From assembly GCA_041675905.1 (NCBI GenBank), contig JBAYSX010000019.1, forward strand, positions 1 to 48,422: a stretch of DNA of 48,422 nucleotides. The letters run 5' to 3'. A program made the translations under genes and the position numbers. Below the pieces are notes generated by a model. The model made no database searches. It was not told the origin of the DNA and worked only from the letters and a program-made list of their open reading frames with translations. How positions within the stretch are numbered: the stretch's first letter is position 1; each line of letters begins with the position of its first letter. The stretch is from Sandaracinobacteroides sp041675905 (GTDB taxonomy: Bacteria > Pseudomonadota > Alphaproteobacteria > Sphingomonadales > Sphingomonadaceae). Shown here one piece after another: positions 24,689 through 32,596 of this stretch.

Positions 24689-25450
24689 TCAGGCGTTCAG
24701 CGCCGGGTCCAGTTCCGGAGATTCCTGCGCGCCGACATCGACACCCATTTCCGCCAGATGCCCGCTCCGGCCGGCGAGCACCGCATCCGCTACGGCATTG
24801 CAATACAGCTGCAACGCGCGCGAAGCGTCGTCATTCCCCGGAACCGGGAAGGCGATGTTGGACGGATCGGTGTTGGAATCGAGGATCGCAATCACCGGAA
24901 TGCCCAGAACATTGGCTTCCTTGATCGCCAGATCTTCCTTGTTCACGTCGATCACGAACATCAGATCGGGAAGGCCGTTCATATCGCGGATACCGCCGAG
25001 GGACGCTTCGAACTTGTCGCGCTCCCGCGTCATCTTCAGCACTTCTTTCTTGGTGAAGCCGTGCGTGTCGCCCGCGAGCTGCTCTTCCAGCGTCTTGAAC
25101 TTCTTGATGGACGTCGAAATCGTCTTCCAGTTGGTCAGCGTGCCGCCCAGCCAGCGATGATTGACGAAATGCTGGCCCGAACGACGGGCCGCTTCAGCCA
25201 CCGGTTCCTGCGCCTGGCGCTTGGTGCCGACGAACAGAACCTTGCCGCCGGCCATCGAAACCGAGCGCACGAAATCCAGCGCCCGGGCAAACAATGGCAC
25301 GGTTTGCGAAAGATCCAGAATATGAACGCCGTTACGCTCGCCGAAGATGTAAGGTTTCATCTTCGGGTTCCAGCGATGCGTCTGGTGACCGAAGTGCGCG
25401 CCAGCTTCCAGAAGCTGCGCCATCGACACCTGCGGGGTGTCCTGAGCCAT
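24689..25450 (-). CDS. rpsB: 30S ribosomal protein S2
   Basis: S2 is a late-assembling small-subunit protein needed for S1 binding. The 253-residue product has the family blocks LLEAGAHFGHQTHRWNPKM, PYIFGERNGVHILDLSQT, VLFVGTKRQAQ, VNHRWLGGTLTNW and PDLMFVIDVNKEDLAIKEA. The ATG at 25450 gives MAQDTPQVSMAQLL and has AGGAG before it. It is the first gene of the long minus-strand cluster. A candidate promoter (25546-25574) and a structured leader (25451-25540) lie upstream, which suggests feedback control by S2. Confidence 0.97.
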   Translation of the reverse strand: MAQDTPQVSMAQLLEAGAHFGHQTHRWNPKMKPYIFGERNGVHILDLSQTVPLFARALDFVRSVSMAGGKVLFVGTKRQAQEPVAEAARRSGQHFVNHRWLGGTLTNWKTISTSIKKFKTLEEQLAGDTHGFTKKEVLKMTRERDKFEASLGGIRDMNGLPDLMFVIDVNKEDLAIKEANVLGIPVIAILDSNTDPSNIAFPVPGNDDASRALQLYCNAVADAVLAGRSGHLAEMGVDVGAQESPELDPALNA

Positions 25451-25477
25451 AAATATTCTCCTGCCCGGTTTGACCTC

Positions 25478-25530
25478 CGCGAGGGTTGTGCGGGAATCGC
25501 CCCGCACACCGGAAGGTTCAAGCCCTCGCG
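25478..25530 (-). promoter_or_regulatory. Structured 5' leader of rpsB, candidate S2 autoregulatory element
   Basis: Two nested perfect stems occur. The outer one is CGCGAGGG (25478-25485) with CCCTCGCG (25523-25530). The inner one is TGTGCGGG (25487-25494) with CCCGCACA (25501-25508), with a 6-base loop. The arms are joined by 1 base on one side and 14 on the other. The hairpin ends about 17 bases before the AGGAG of rpsB. The 14-base bulge could also pair with GGTCAA just upstream of the ribosome binding site. The structure is seen directly; control by S2 is inferred from known rpsB leaders in gammaproteobacteria. Confidence 0.55.
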
Positions 25531-25545
25531 TGTGGAATGGAGGGT

Positions 25546-25574
25546 GCCATAAGCAGAAAGGCGATTATCGTCAA
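25546..25574 (-). promoter_or_regulatory. Candidate sigma-70 promoter of the rpsB cluster
   Basis: On the minus strand TTGACG (25574-25569), then a 16-17 base spacer and TTATGG/TATGGC (25552-25546). A start near 25540 would give a leader of about 90 bases that contains the whole hairpin described next to it. Confidence 0.5.
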
Positions 25575-25605
25575 GACCGCCCGCACCGCCCCTCCGATTC
25601 CCTGC

Positions 25606-27294
25606 CTACCAGCTATAATAATCGTCCGCGCCATTCTGGCCGCGCCGGAACGCGACCTTCCCCCCGACGACGGTATAGTCGACGTCGATCTTCTCGATGT
25701 CATCCGCCTCTACCTTGTTCGGATCTTGCGACAGGATCACGATATCTCCGCGCTTGCCGGGCGTGAGGGAACCATGCGTATCTTCGGAAAACTGGATGAA
25801 GGCGCTGCCCGACGTCCAGATTTTCAGCGCAGTATCGACCGGCACCCGCTGCGCTGCACCATAGACCTTGCCGTTGCCGGCGGCCCGACGCGTCACCATG
25901 CTTTCAATGCGCTGCATCACCTGCGCCGGGCTGACGCTATGATCGGAATTGCCGCCGATGGGGATGCCCAACTCGGTCGCACTGCGGTTCGGGTGCATGT
26001 AATCCCAGCGGTGCGCGCCGAACTCTTCCATTTTTTCGCCATGGTTCAACACATAGGAATGGGGTGCGAGCATGACATTGGCGGCCTTGACCCGGCGCAG
26101 GATGCGATCGTTTACCACGCTGGCATGTTCGATGCGGTGGCGGTGGTCCGTGCGCGGATTGGCCTTTTGCGCCAGTTCGATCGCGGTCAACACCATGTCG
26201 ATCTCGCGATCGCCATTGGAATGGATCGCCAGTTGCAGACCCGCATCGTGCACTTTCGCCACACGTTCATTCAGTTCTTCCTGGCTGCGGCGTGGCGGGA
26301 TGCCATAATAATCGGGATCATGCGCATAGGGTTCGTACAGCCAGGCGGTGCGGCCAGACAGGGAATTGCCGTGCGAGGTTTTGATCGCGCGCATTTGCAG
26401 CCCGGGCACCTGCCACGCAGCCGAATTCCGGTTTTCGGTCAGCCAATCGAGATGATCATAAGACAGCATGGCGTAGATATGGATCGGCATGCCTTCCTGC
26501 AGCAGTGTACGGAATCGGGCATATTTCTCCGGTGAACCGCCCGCATCGCCAATGCCAACAATTCCGTAGGATAAATACATGCGGAATTCCTTGCGATAGG
26601 CGTCGAGGATTTCCGCTTCGGTCGGCTGGGGAATGGTGTCGTAGAGCGGCCCGAAGCAGGGAACAGACTCCAGCATGATGCCGGTTGCCTTGCCGTCCGC
26701 GTCACGCTCGATCATGCCGCCCGGCGGGTTGGGGGTGGAATCGGTGATGCCGGCTCCTTTCAGCGCCAGCGTATTGACGACGCGACGATGGCCGCTGCTA
26801 TGCCCGAGGATAACCGGGTGGTTCGGCGATACCGCATCCAGTTCCTTCGCAGTTGGATGCCCGCCGACAAGATTATCATTATAGCGCGAGCCAACGATCA
26901 ACTGGCCGGGCGGGGTCACGGCGATCTTGCGGCGGAGCTTCTCGAACAACGCCTCGCGGCTTGTCACCCCGCCTTCAGGGCGGAGATCCAGCCGACCGTA
27001 AGGGGCCATTTCATCGAATTGCTGCTGCGGATGGATATGGGAGTCGATAAAACCGGGCAAGACCGGGCGACCGGCAGCGTCGATGATGTGCGTCTTGTCG
27101 TCGGCCAGCGCCATGGCTTCGGCGTCGGAGCCAACCTTGACGATCACGCCATCCTCCATGGCGACCGCCGATGCCGCGGTTATCCTGTCGTCGAAGGTTT
27201 TCACCTGACCATTGATAATCACCATGTCCGCCGACGCAAAGGCGCCCCCCGAGAGGGACAGTAGCAGAACAGACAGGATTCCGGCTTTACGCAT
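25606..27294 (-). CDS. Periplasmic metal-dependent amidohydrolase (amidohydrolase 3/YtcJ-like)
   Basis: The 562-residue product starts with a signal peptide (RKAGILSVLLLSLSGGAFASA) and belongs to the amidohydrolase superfamily, YtcJ-like branch. The metal-site motifs are in order: GFIDSHIHPQ (His-x-His), a His in LAIHSNGDREID, HRIEHAS, and the Asp in GNSDHSVSP. The C-terminal strand block (GSLTPGKRGDIVIL) closes the fold. Substrates of this group vary (N-acyl amino acids, hydantoin-like rings, other amides) and cannot be read from sequence. The ATG at 27294 is preferred over 27300 because the AAGGA lies six bases before it and abuts the other. It lies about 30 bases after the TonB receptor gene on the same strand, so the pair probably imports and hydrolyses one nutrient. 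Confidence 0.85.
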   Translation of the reverse strand: MRKAGILSVLLLSLSGGAFASADMVIINGQVKTFDDRITAASAVAMEDGVIVKVGSDAEAMALADDKTHIIDAAGRPVLPGFIDSHIHPQQQFDEMAPYGRLDLRPEGGVTSREALFEKLRRKIAVTPPGQLIVGSRYNDNLVGGHPTAKELDAVSPNHPVILGHSSGHRRVVNTLALKGAGITDSTPNPPGGMIERDADGKATGIMLESVPCFGPLYDTIPQPTEAEILDAYRKEFRMYLSYGIVGIGDAGGSPEKYARFRTLLQEGMPIHIYAMLSYDHLDWLTENRNSAAWQVPGLQMRAIKTSHGNSLSGRTAWLYEPYAHDPDYYGIPPRRSQEELNERVAKVHDAGLQLAIHSNGDREIDMVLTAIELAQKANPRTDHRHRIEHASVVNDRILRRVKAANVMLAPHSYVLNHGEKMEEFGAHRWDYMHPNRSATELGIPIGGNSDHSVSPAQVMQRIESMVTRRAAGNGKVYGAAQRVPVDTALKIWTSGSAFIQFSEDTHGSLTPGKRGDIVILSQDPNKVEADDIEKIDVDYTVVGGKVAFRRGQNGADDYYSW

Positions 27295-27324
27295 CTGCAT
27301 TCCTTTTCGACAACGGATTGAATT

Positions 27325-29385
27325 TCAGAAACTTATCTGGACACCGCCACGCACCGTTCGCGGCGCGGCGGGGGCAAGCAACCGCTCGCCGCCGATGATC
27401 GACACCGAGGTGGCATAATTACTGTCGGCAACATTATCGACGCGAAGCCAGGCGCGGTATCCGAACGGCGCCACACCCTCATAGGCGAGCGACAGGTCCA
27501 GCGTGTCATAGGCTTTCGCCTGAGCAAGGTTCATCGCATCGATCTGATATTTACCGACATAGCGCCAGTTCGCCGACAGGGACCAGCGATCCACCGGGCT
27601 CCAGGTCGCATCGACATTGGCCGTATGTTTCGGCACTCCGGCCACCGCCTTGCCGATCAGGCCGGTATTGGCATTTTCGCGGATTTTGGTGGTTGTGTAG
27701 CTATAAACAGACCGCAACCACAGGCGCGGCGTCACCTGCCATTCGGCGCTTCCCTCAATCCCCTTGCGCAATGTCTTGCCGAAATTCTCGTAGATGCCGG
27801 GGGCGACCGTCCGAACCTCGCCGGTGGAGGACAGGCGGAAGGCGGCGGCATCCAGCGTCAGGCCACCCACCGGCGTCAATTTTGCGCCGATTTCGAGCTG
27901 GCAGAAAATATTCGGATCGAGAGCCTGTCCGCCCACCGAATATTTGACGAAATTATTGGGCAGCGCGAACCCTTCGGCCCGGCTGGCGCGCAATTGCAGC
28001 CACGGCGTCAGTTGTGAGCGCGCCCCCAGCTTCGGGCTTAACCGGCTGACGGTTTCGAGATCACCGCATGGGTCGGTGCCGGTTTCCGGGCCATTGGGCG
28101 TGCAGCCGCCGGTAAAACGGTCCACTCGCAGGCCCAGCGACACGTTGAACAGGCGATGCAAGGGGGCCTGTACCTCGGCAAAGCCGGAAATGCTGTTCAG
28201 TTTCGTCGTCCGGTCGTTGGCGGCGGCCGCGGTACGGCGGCGATTATCCAGACCGTCAAAAAACAGGAAATCGGTACTCTCGCGGAACAATTCCGCACCC
28301 ACCACATAAATGAAAGCGTCGGCGGCCCATCCTGCGTTTATCGATCCGTTGATGCTTGCTCCGGCGCCGAAAATCTCGCGGTCGTATGTTTCCTCGCGCT
28401 GACGCCAGGCATCGCCGCCGACGGGCCGGGAAAACCAGCGGGTGAAATCCTGGCGGGTGCCATAGGCAAATGTCACCAGCGATGCAGCGGGCGACAACTC
28501 CGCACTCACGTCCGCCCGCAGCATAACGAAATTCTTGTCCGCCCCGTCGTTCATCGTACGCGGATCAATGCCGCGCGGGTCGGCGTCAAATTGCTCCTGG
28601 GTCAGATAGCTGGCGCTATTGGCGTCGGCATGATGATAGCGCCCGGATACAGCGGCCTGGATGGCCGGAGACAGATCGAACGCAAGCCGCCCCGACAAGG
28701 TCTGGCGCTCCTGATCGGAATGAGGACGATAGCCGTCGGTCAGGTAGAATTGCCCGGCGAGATTGAACCGGCCCCCTCGCCATTCATGGCCCGTGGCCAC
28801 CTGCAGATCGGCAGTGGCAAAGGACCCGAAGCTACCGTCGACATGCAGATAATCGCCGCCTTTCCGGCTGTCGATCTTCACCAGGCCACCGCGATTATAA
28901 TTGCCATAAAGCGCTGACACGGGCCCGCGAAAAACCGTGAGGTTCGCCACTTCCAGCGGCACAATCACGTTCAGATCGACATAGCCATCGGCGTGGCTCA
29001 TCGCTTCGTTGAGCGGTATACCATCCAGCACCGCGCCGAGATCGCCACCATGCCCGCCATTGCCGAAACCACGAATGACGATGCCATTCGCAACGCCGCC
29101 CATGCCGAAATCCCGTACCGTCATTCCCGGAACAAAGCGCAAAAGGTCGTCGAAATCCGCGAAAGCCTCACGGCGAATATCTGCATTATCCAGCGTAGTT
29201 GCGGACCAGGCAGAGCGGTCGGCTTGCAGCAATTGCCCTTTGACGACGATCACATCGGCAAAGACGTCATAAGCCGCGTCGGCATGGGCCGCAGTGGAGA
29301 ATGTCGAAAAAACCAGCCCCGCCGCGACATTAAAAAAAAAGGGCCAGACCGCATTGCGTCTGGCTGCCAGATTCCATTCCATCAT
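27325..29385 (-). CDS. TonB-dependent outer-membrane receptor
   Basis: The product is 686 residues from the ATG at 29385 (a second ATG follows directly). A signal peptide covers about 1-36 (RRNAVWPFFFNVAAGLVFSTFSTAAHA), and a TonB-box-like DVIVVKG stands near the mature N-terminus. The plug domain (about 50-170) has DLLRFVPGMTVRDFG, IVIRGFGNGG and VFRGPVSALYGNYNRGG. The 22-strand barrel follows and ends in VRGGVQISF with terminal Phe. It imports an unknown ligand using TonB energy. The codons for Phe16-18 lie in a run of nine A on the plus strand (29332-29340). The amidohydrolase follows in the same operon; no regulator or extra transporter is adjacent. Confidence 0.9.
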   Translation of the reverse strand: MMEWNLAARRNAVWPFFFNVAAGLVFSTFSTAAHADAAYDVFADVIVVKGQLLQADRSAWSATTLDNADIRREAFADFDDLLRFVPGMTVRDFGMGGVANGIVIRGFGNGGHGGDLGAVLDGIPLNEAMSHADGYVDLNVIVPLEVANLTVFRGPVSALYGNYNRGGLVKIDSRKGGDYLHVDGSFGSFATADLQVATGHEWRGGRFNLAGQFYLTDGYRPHSDQERQTLSGRLAFDLSPAIQAAVSGRYHHADANSASYLTQEQFDADPRGIDPRTMNDGADKNFVMLRADVSAELSPAASLVTFAYGTRQDFTRWFSRPVGGDAWRQREETYDREIFGAGASINGSINAGWAADAFIYVVGAELFRESTDFLFFDGLDNRRRTAAAANDRTTKLNSISGFAEVQAPLHRLFNVSLGLRVDRFTGGCTPNGPETGTDPCGDLETVSRLSPKLGARSQLTPWLQLRASRAEGFALPNNFVKYSVGGQALDPNIFCQLEIGAKLTPVGGLTLDAAAFRLSSTGEVRTVAPGIYENFGKTLRKGIEGSAEWQVTPRLWLRSVYSYTTTKIRENANTGLIGKAVAGVPKHTANVDATWSPVDRWSLSANWRYVGKYQIDAMNLAQAKAYDTLDLSLAYEGVAPFGYRAWLRVDNVADSNYATSVSIIGGERLLAPAAPRTVRGGVQISF
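29332..29340. repeat. Homopolymer tract (A9) in the TonB receptor signal-peptide codons
   Basis: Nine consecutive A on the plus strand (T9 in the coding strand, PFFF codons). A slip of one base would shift the frame inside the signal peptide and stop receptor production. Such runs are rare in a genome of this GC. Confidence 0.6.
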
Positions 29386-29407
29386 CGCGGCCCCATAGCC
29401 TTCTTGT

Positions 29408-29425
29408 GTTACCGATAAATGTAAC
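29408..29425. promoter_or_regulatory. Short inverted repeat upstream of the TonB receptor
   Basis: GTTAC (29408-29412) and GTAAC (29421-29425) are separated by 8 bases and lie 23-40 bases before the receptor start. The spacing suits a dimeric regulator, but the arms are short. No convincing -35/-10 pair was found nearby. Confidence 0.25.
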
Positions 29426-29541
29426 CCGCATAACCGGCCCAACCCGATTACAACGGAACCCTTCCCGAAAATCTGGCTTGACGGGAAAGGAACATAAGGA
29501 GAACATGTTCCAACGAATCACCCTCTTGCGCGGAGAAGAGA

Positions 29542-29778
29542 ATGATCACGAGCCTCAACCTGCTGCTTCTGGCCGTGCTGTTATGCGGTATTACCCTGAT
29601 GTTCCGGCGATATGGCCCGCTATTGCTGGCGGCCTTGACCCGAAGGAGCGTTTGCGCCCTGCCCTTTACGCCGCCTTCGGAAACAGCTGTGACGGCACTT
29701 TCCGATTACCGTCGGCGCCGGACGCCACCGCCCATGTTTAATCAATGTCCGGTGACAAATCTGCTTCGGGCGGCCTGA
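29542..29778 (+). CDS. Possible small single-pass membrane protein
   Basis: The ATG at 29542 follows GGAGAAGAG with ideal spacing. The 78-residue product starts MITSLNLLLLAVLLCGITLMF, a clear hydrophobic segment, then RRYGPLLLAALTRR, and ends in a polar, basic tail. Its 3' end overlaps the pssA stop (convergent) by 41 bases. Another open frame starts at the ATG at 29505, three bases after AAGGAG, and overlaps it in a different frame, so a leader-peptide arrangement is possible. I do not recognise a family. If it is not a gene, the 352 bases between the receptor and pssA hold only this ORF and the inverted repeat. Confidence 0.4.
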   Translation: MITSLNLLLLAVLLCGITLMFRRYGPLLLAALTRRSVCALPFTPPSETAVTALSDYRRRRTPPPMFNQCPVTNLLRAA

Positions 29779-30538
29779 GTTCCATGCGTCGCTGCCGCGC
29801 ATAGACGAGCGAGGCGAAAGGAAAAGTCAGGGCATAGGCCAGCGACAGCGCGGTAAGGGTAATCCAGGGCGCTTGCGCCAGTGCGGCCGCAAACACCGCG
29901 ACCGCAAGCAATACCCACAGCCGCCCCTGCGGCGGCACGCGCACCGATTTCCACCCCCATCCCGGCAGGGACGAAATCATCAGCAGTCCGACGATTACCG
30001 TCACCACAGCGGCGCTGACCGAGCGCACTTCGGGATCGAACCAGTCGGACACGCCCGAAAGCCACAGGAACAGCGGTGTTAACACCAATCCTGCGCCAAC
30101 GGGCGCGGGTATGCCGGTGGTATAGCCGAGGCGCTTTATCGGCAGATCCACCGTATCCAGGGCGGCATTGAAGCGTGCGAGACGCAGGGCGCAACAGACA
30201 GCATAAAGCAACGCGACGACCCAGCCGACATTTCCCAGATGCTGCAATGTCCACAAATACAGCACCAGCGCCGGCGCCAGCCCGAAGGCGGTTACGTCCG
30301 AAAGCGAGTCCAGCTCTGCGCCGAAGCGGCTGGTGCCTTTCAGCAACCGCGCAATGCGCCCGTCCACGCCATCGAGCACGCCAGCGATTACAATGGCAGC
30401 GGCCGCCTTGTCGAAATCCCCGCCGATGGCGAAACGAATACCCGTTGCGCCCGCACACATCGCCAGCATGGTAACAGCGTTGGGCACCAATGCGCGTAAT
30501 GGCAAACCTGCGACGCGCCCTCCGGAAATTTCCGTCAC
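29738..30538 (-). CDS. pssA: CDP-diacylglycerol--serine O-phosphatidyltransferase
   Basis: PssA makes phosphatidylserine from CDP-diacylglycerol and serine; Psd then decarboxylates it to phosphatidylethanolamine. The 266-residue membrane protein carries the CDP-alcohol phosphotransferase motif, DG-x2-AR-x8-G-x3-D-x3-D, seen in LDGVDGRIARLLKG followed by FGAELDSLSD, and about seven membrane segments. The start is the GTG at 30538, which overlaps the psd stop (GTGA). No ribosome binding site is strong, which fits coupling. Upstream in-frame codons would run inside psd. Confidence 0.92.
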   Translation of the reverse strand: MTEISGGRVAGLPLRALVPNAVTMLAMCAGATGIRFAIGGDFDKAAAAIVIAGVLDGVDGRIARLLKGTSRFGAELDSLSDVTAFGLAPALVLYLWTLQHLGNVGWVVALLYAVCCALRLARFNAALDTVDLPIKRLGYTTGIPAPVGAGLVLTPLFLWLSGVSDWFDPEVRSVSAAVVTVIVGLLMISSLPGWGWKSVRVPPQGRLWVLLAVAVFAAALAQAPWITLTALSLAYALTFPFASLVYARQRRMELRPPEADLSPDID

Positions 30539-31371
30539 TGTCGCGCGCCCGCCACCAACGCACCGCCATCGCGCACGGCCAGGATGGTTTCTCCGGCAAC
30601 TGCCCGCTGTCCTTTCAACACGCATGGCCGATAGCCGGCGGGCAGAAAAATATCGACGCGGCTGCCGAAACGGATCAGCCCGATCCGTTGTCCGGTCCCC
30701 ACGATCGCGCCTTCGCGCACAAAGCTGACGATGCGCCGCGCCACAAGGCCGGCAATTTGCGTGAAGCCAACCCGTGTGCCGTCGGCCGCTTCCACGACCA
30801 GATACTGGCGCTCATTCTCGTCGCTGGCCTTGTCGAGGTCGGCGTTGACAAATCGCCCCGGCACATAGGCGACGCGCTTGATCGTTCCGGCAACCGGTGT
30901 GCGGTTGATGTGCACGTCGAACACCGACATGAACACCGAAATCCGTGTGGCGCTGCCGGGGGCCAATGCACCCTCGCCGATCAACTGGCGCGGCAGTTCC
31001 ACCTGCGTAATTTGCGAAATCAACCCGTCCGCCGGCGATAACAACAGCCCGTCACCACCGGGCGAGGTACGCACCGGATCGCGGAAGAAGGCCGCGATCG
31101 CCACTGTCAGCACGACCAGCAACCAGCCGGGGAAAGACCAACCGACGGCAAACGCCAGCAAAGCCGCCACTGCCGCAAGGCCAGCAAATTTCATGCCTTC
31201 TCGATGAACGGACGGCCATTCCCATTTGACGGGCGCGGGTCCTGCCGCATGGGCAGCGGGCAACGGCGTAATCTGCGGCGGGCCAAATGCGCCGGCAGTG
31301 TTCCCCACCGGGGGGACCGGAGCAGGGCTATGCGGGGCGGAAGCTTCCGCCGGGTTTTCGGGATGATTCAT
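30535..31371 (-). CDS. psd: Phosphatidylserine decarboxylase proenzyme with Pro/Ala-rich N-terminal extension
   Basis: The enzyme cuts itself at a Gly-Ser bond to form the pyruvoyl cofactor; the site is Gly236-Ser237 in IRFGSRVD, the type found in short (PSD-A) enzymes. Other motifs are FFRDPVRT, LLSPADGLIS and ISVFMSVFDVHINRTP. The conserved body begins near residue 49 (KWEWPSVHREGMKF) with a membrane segment around 62-95. The first 47 residues are rich in Pro and Ala and have no match I can name. No clear ribosome binding site precedes the ATG at 31371, so this extension could be overcalled, but no internal start keeps the WPSVHREG block. The gene is upstream of and coupled to pssA, and divergent from ctaA (82-base gap). 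Confidence 0.9.
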   Translation of the reverse strand: MNHPENPAEASAPHSPAPVPPVGNTAGAFGPPQITPLPAAHAAGPAPVKWEWPSVHREGMKFAGLAAVAALLAFAVGWSFPGWLLVVLTVAIAAFFRDPVRTSPGGDGLLLSPADGLISQITQVELPRQLIGEGALAPGSATRISVFMSVFDVHINRTPVAGTIKRVAYVPGRFVNADLDKASDENERQYLVVEAADGTRVGFTQIAGLVARRIVSFVREGAIVGTGQRIGLIRFGSRVDIFLPAGYRPCVLKGQRAVAGETILAVRDGGALVAGARQ

Positions 31372-31453
31372 GCGCGATATAGTAGGGAGTTTCGCGGCAA
31401 TTGCGAAGTGCCATGCGACGATCTCGCGCTTTTGCCCGCTGTGTTAAGCCGGT

Positions 31454-32512
31454 ATGGGCCGAACAGACATGCAAACCCCTGCCATCTCCCCTGTCCGTCC
31501 CGCCTCCGCCAGACCGCGGGCGCTGGCCATCTGGCTGCTCTCCGTCGCCGCCCTGGTCTTCGTCATGATAGTGGTTGGCGGAATCACCCGACTGACCGAA
31601 TCCGGTCTGTCGATCACCGAATGGAAACCGGTAACGGGCGTCATTCCGCCGCTGAACGATGCGGAATGGCAGGAGGCATTTGATAAATATCGGGAAATAC
31701 CCGAATATCAGCAATTGAAACGCGGCATGAGCATGGCCGAGTTCAAATTTATCTTTTTCTGGGAATGGGTGCATCGCCTGCTCGGGCGGGTGATCGGCGT
31801 GGCCTTCGCCGCGCCGCTCCTGTGGTTCGCAGCCCGCCGCGCCATTCCCGCCGGCTATGGCTGGCGGCTGACGGCATTGTTTTCGCTCGGCGCGCTGCAA
31901 GGAGCCATTGGCTGGTGGATGGTGCAATCTGGCCTGTCGGTCCGCACCGATGTCAGCCATTTCCGCCTCGCCGTGCATTTGCTGACGGCGCTGGCAATTC
32001 TCGGCGGCCTCGTCTGGACCGCGCTGGACTTGCTGGCGCTGCATCGAAATCCACGCGCGCGCCCTGCCCGCCTTACCCGTACCGCCACGATTACATTTGG
32101 TATATTATTTATCCAGCTATTGTTCGGCGCGTGGGTAGCAGGGCTTGGCGCAGGCTATGTTTCGAATACCTGGCCATCGATGAACGACCAGTTTTTCCCC
32201 GCCGGTATAAATTGGGAAGGCTTTTCCACCTTCGCCAACGATCCCTTCCTGACGCATTTTATCCATCGGTGGTGGGCCTGGGTGACGGTCTTCGCCCTTA
32301 TCCTTCTCTCGCGCCGCGCGCGCACCGCCGGAAATGTGGTGGCGTCCCGGGCGCTCCATTCAGCGTTTGGCACCCAAATTTTGCTCGGCATCGGCACGGT
32401 CGTTTTCAACATGAACATCGTGCTGGCGGTGCTGCACCAGGCCGTCGGCGCGCTGGTGGTGGCCGCGACGATATGGGCCGCGCACGCCGTCGGAAACAGA
32501 ACGGTATCATAA
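31454..32512 (+). CDS. ctaA: Heme A synthase, COX15/CtaA family
   Basis: CtaA oxidises the C8 methyl of heme O to the formyl group of heme A for aa3 oxidases. The 352-residue protein has eight membrane segments and the paired heme-binding histidines expected for COX15: FFWEWVHRLLGRVIG, SHFRLAVHLL, FLTHFIHRWWAW and LAVLHQAVGALV. VVGGITRLTESGLSITEWKPVTG is the family N-terminal block (key residues GGxTRLTxSGLSxxxWxP). The ATG at 31454 is used; an ATG at 31469 is an alternative, and neither has a strong ribosome binding site. It is divergent from psd and upstream of rplM, from which it is separated by a weak terminator-like fold (32500-32526). Confidence 0.94.
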   Translation: MGRTDMQTPAISPVRPASARPRALAIWLLSVAALVFVMIVVGGITRLTESGLSITEWKPVTGVIPPLNDAEWQEAFDKYREIPEYQQLKRGMSMAEFKFIFFWEWVHRLLGRVIGVAFAAPLLWFAARRAIPAGYGWRLTALFSLGALQGAIGWWMVQSGLSVRTDVSHFRLAVHLLTALAILGGLVWTALDLLALHRNPRARPARLTRTATITFGILFIQLLFGAWVAGLGAGYVSNTWPSMNDQFFPAGINWEGFSTFANDPFLTHFIHRWWAWVTVFALILLSRRARTAGNVVASRALHSAFGTQILLGIGTVVFNMNIVLAVLHQAVGALVVAATIWAAHAVGNRTVS

Positions 32513-32526
32513 TACCACACCGTTTT
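32500..32526 (+). terminator. Weak terminator-like fold at the end of ctaA
   Basis: AACGGT (32500-32505) can pair with ACCGTT (32518-32523), and five T follow from 32522. Inside, GGTAT/ATACC offers an alternative stem. The stop codon lies in the loop. Efficiency is doubtful. Confidence 0.3.
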
Positions 32527-32551
32527 TCCTTGCGTTTCCACGGTCGTTGCC

Positions 32552-32594
32552 CGTATATCCTGCCCGACACCCGCCATTGCGAGCAGGATATACG
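32552..32594 (+). promoter_or_regulatory. 12-bp stem that covers the rplM ribosome binding site
   Basis: CGTATATCCTGC (32552-32563) and GCAGGATATACG (32583-32594) are perfect inverted repeats with a 19-base loop. The right arm contains the Shine-Dalgarno AGGA (32585-32588), nine bases before the rplM ATG at 32597. If transcribed whole, it would block translation until opened, a layout suited to autogenous control by L13 or to sensing. A possible promoter (TTGCGT 32530-32535, TATATC 32554-32559) overlaps the left arm; if that is the real -10, the RNA hairpin would not form and the repeat would act in DNA. Confidence 0.6.
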
Positions 32595-32596
32595 AA

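Noticed and set aside
27294..27300. First of two ATGs as the amidohydrolase start
   Set aside because: The Shine-Dalgarno AAGGA abuts it with no spacing; the second ATG has six bases.
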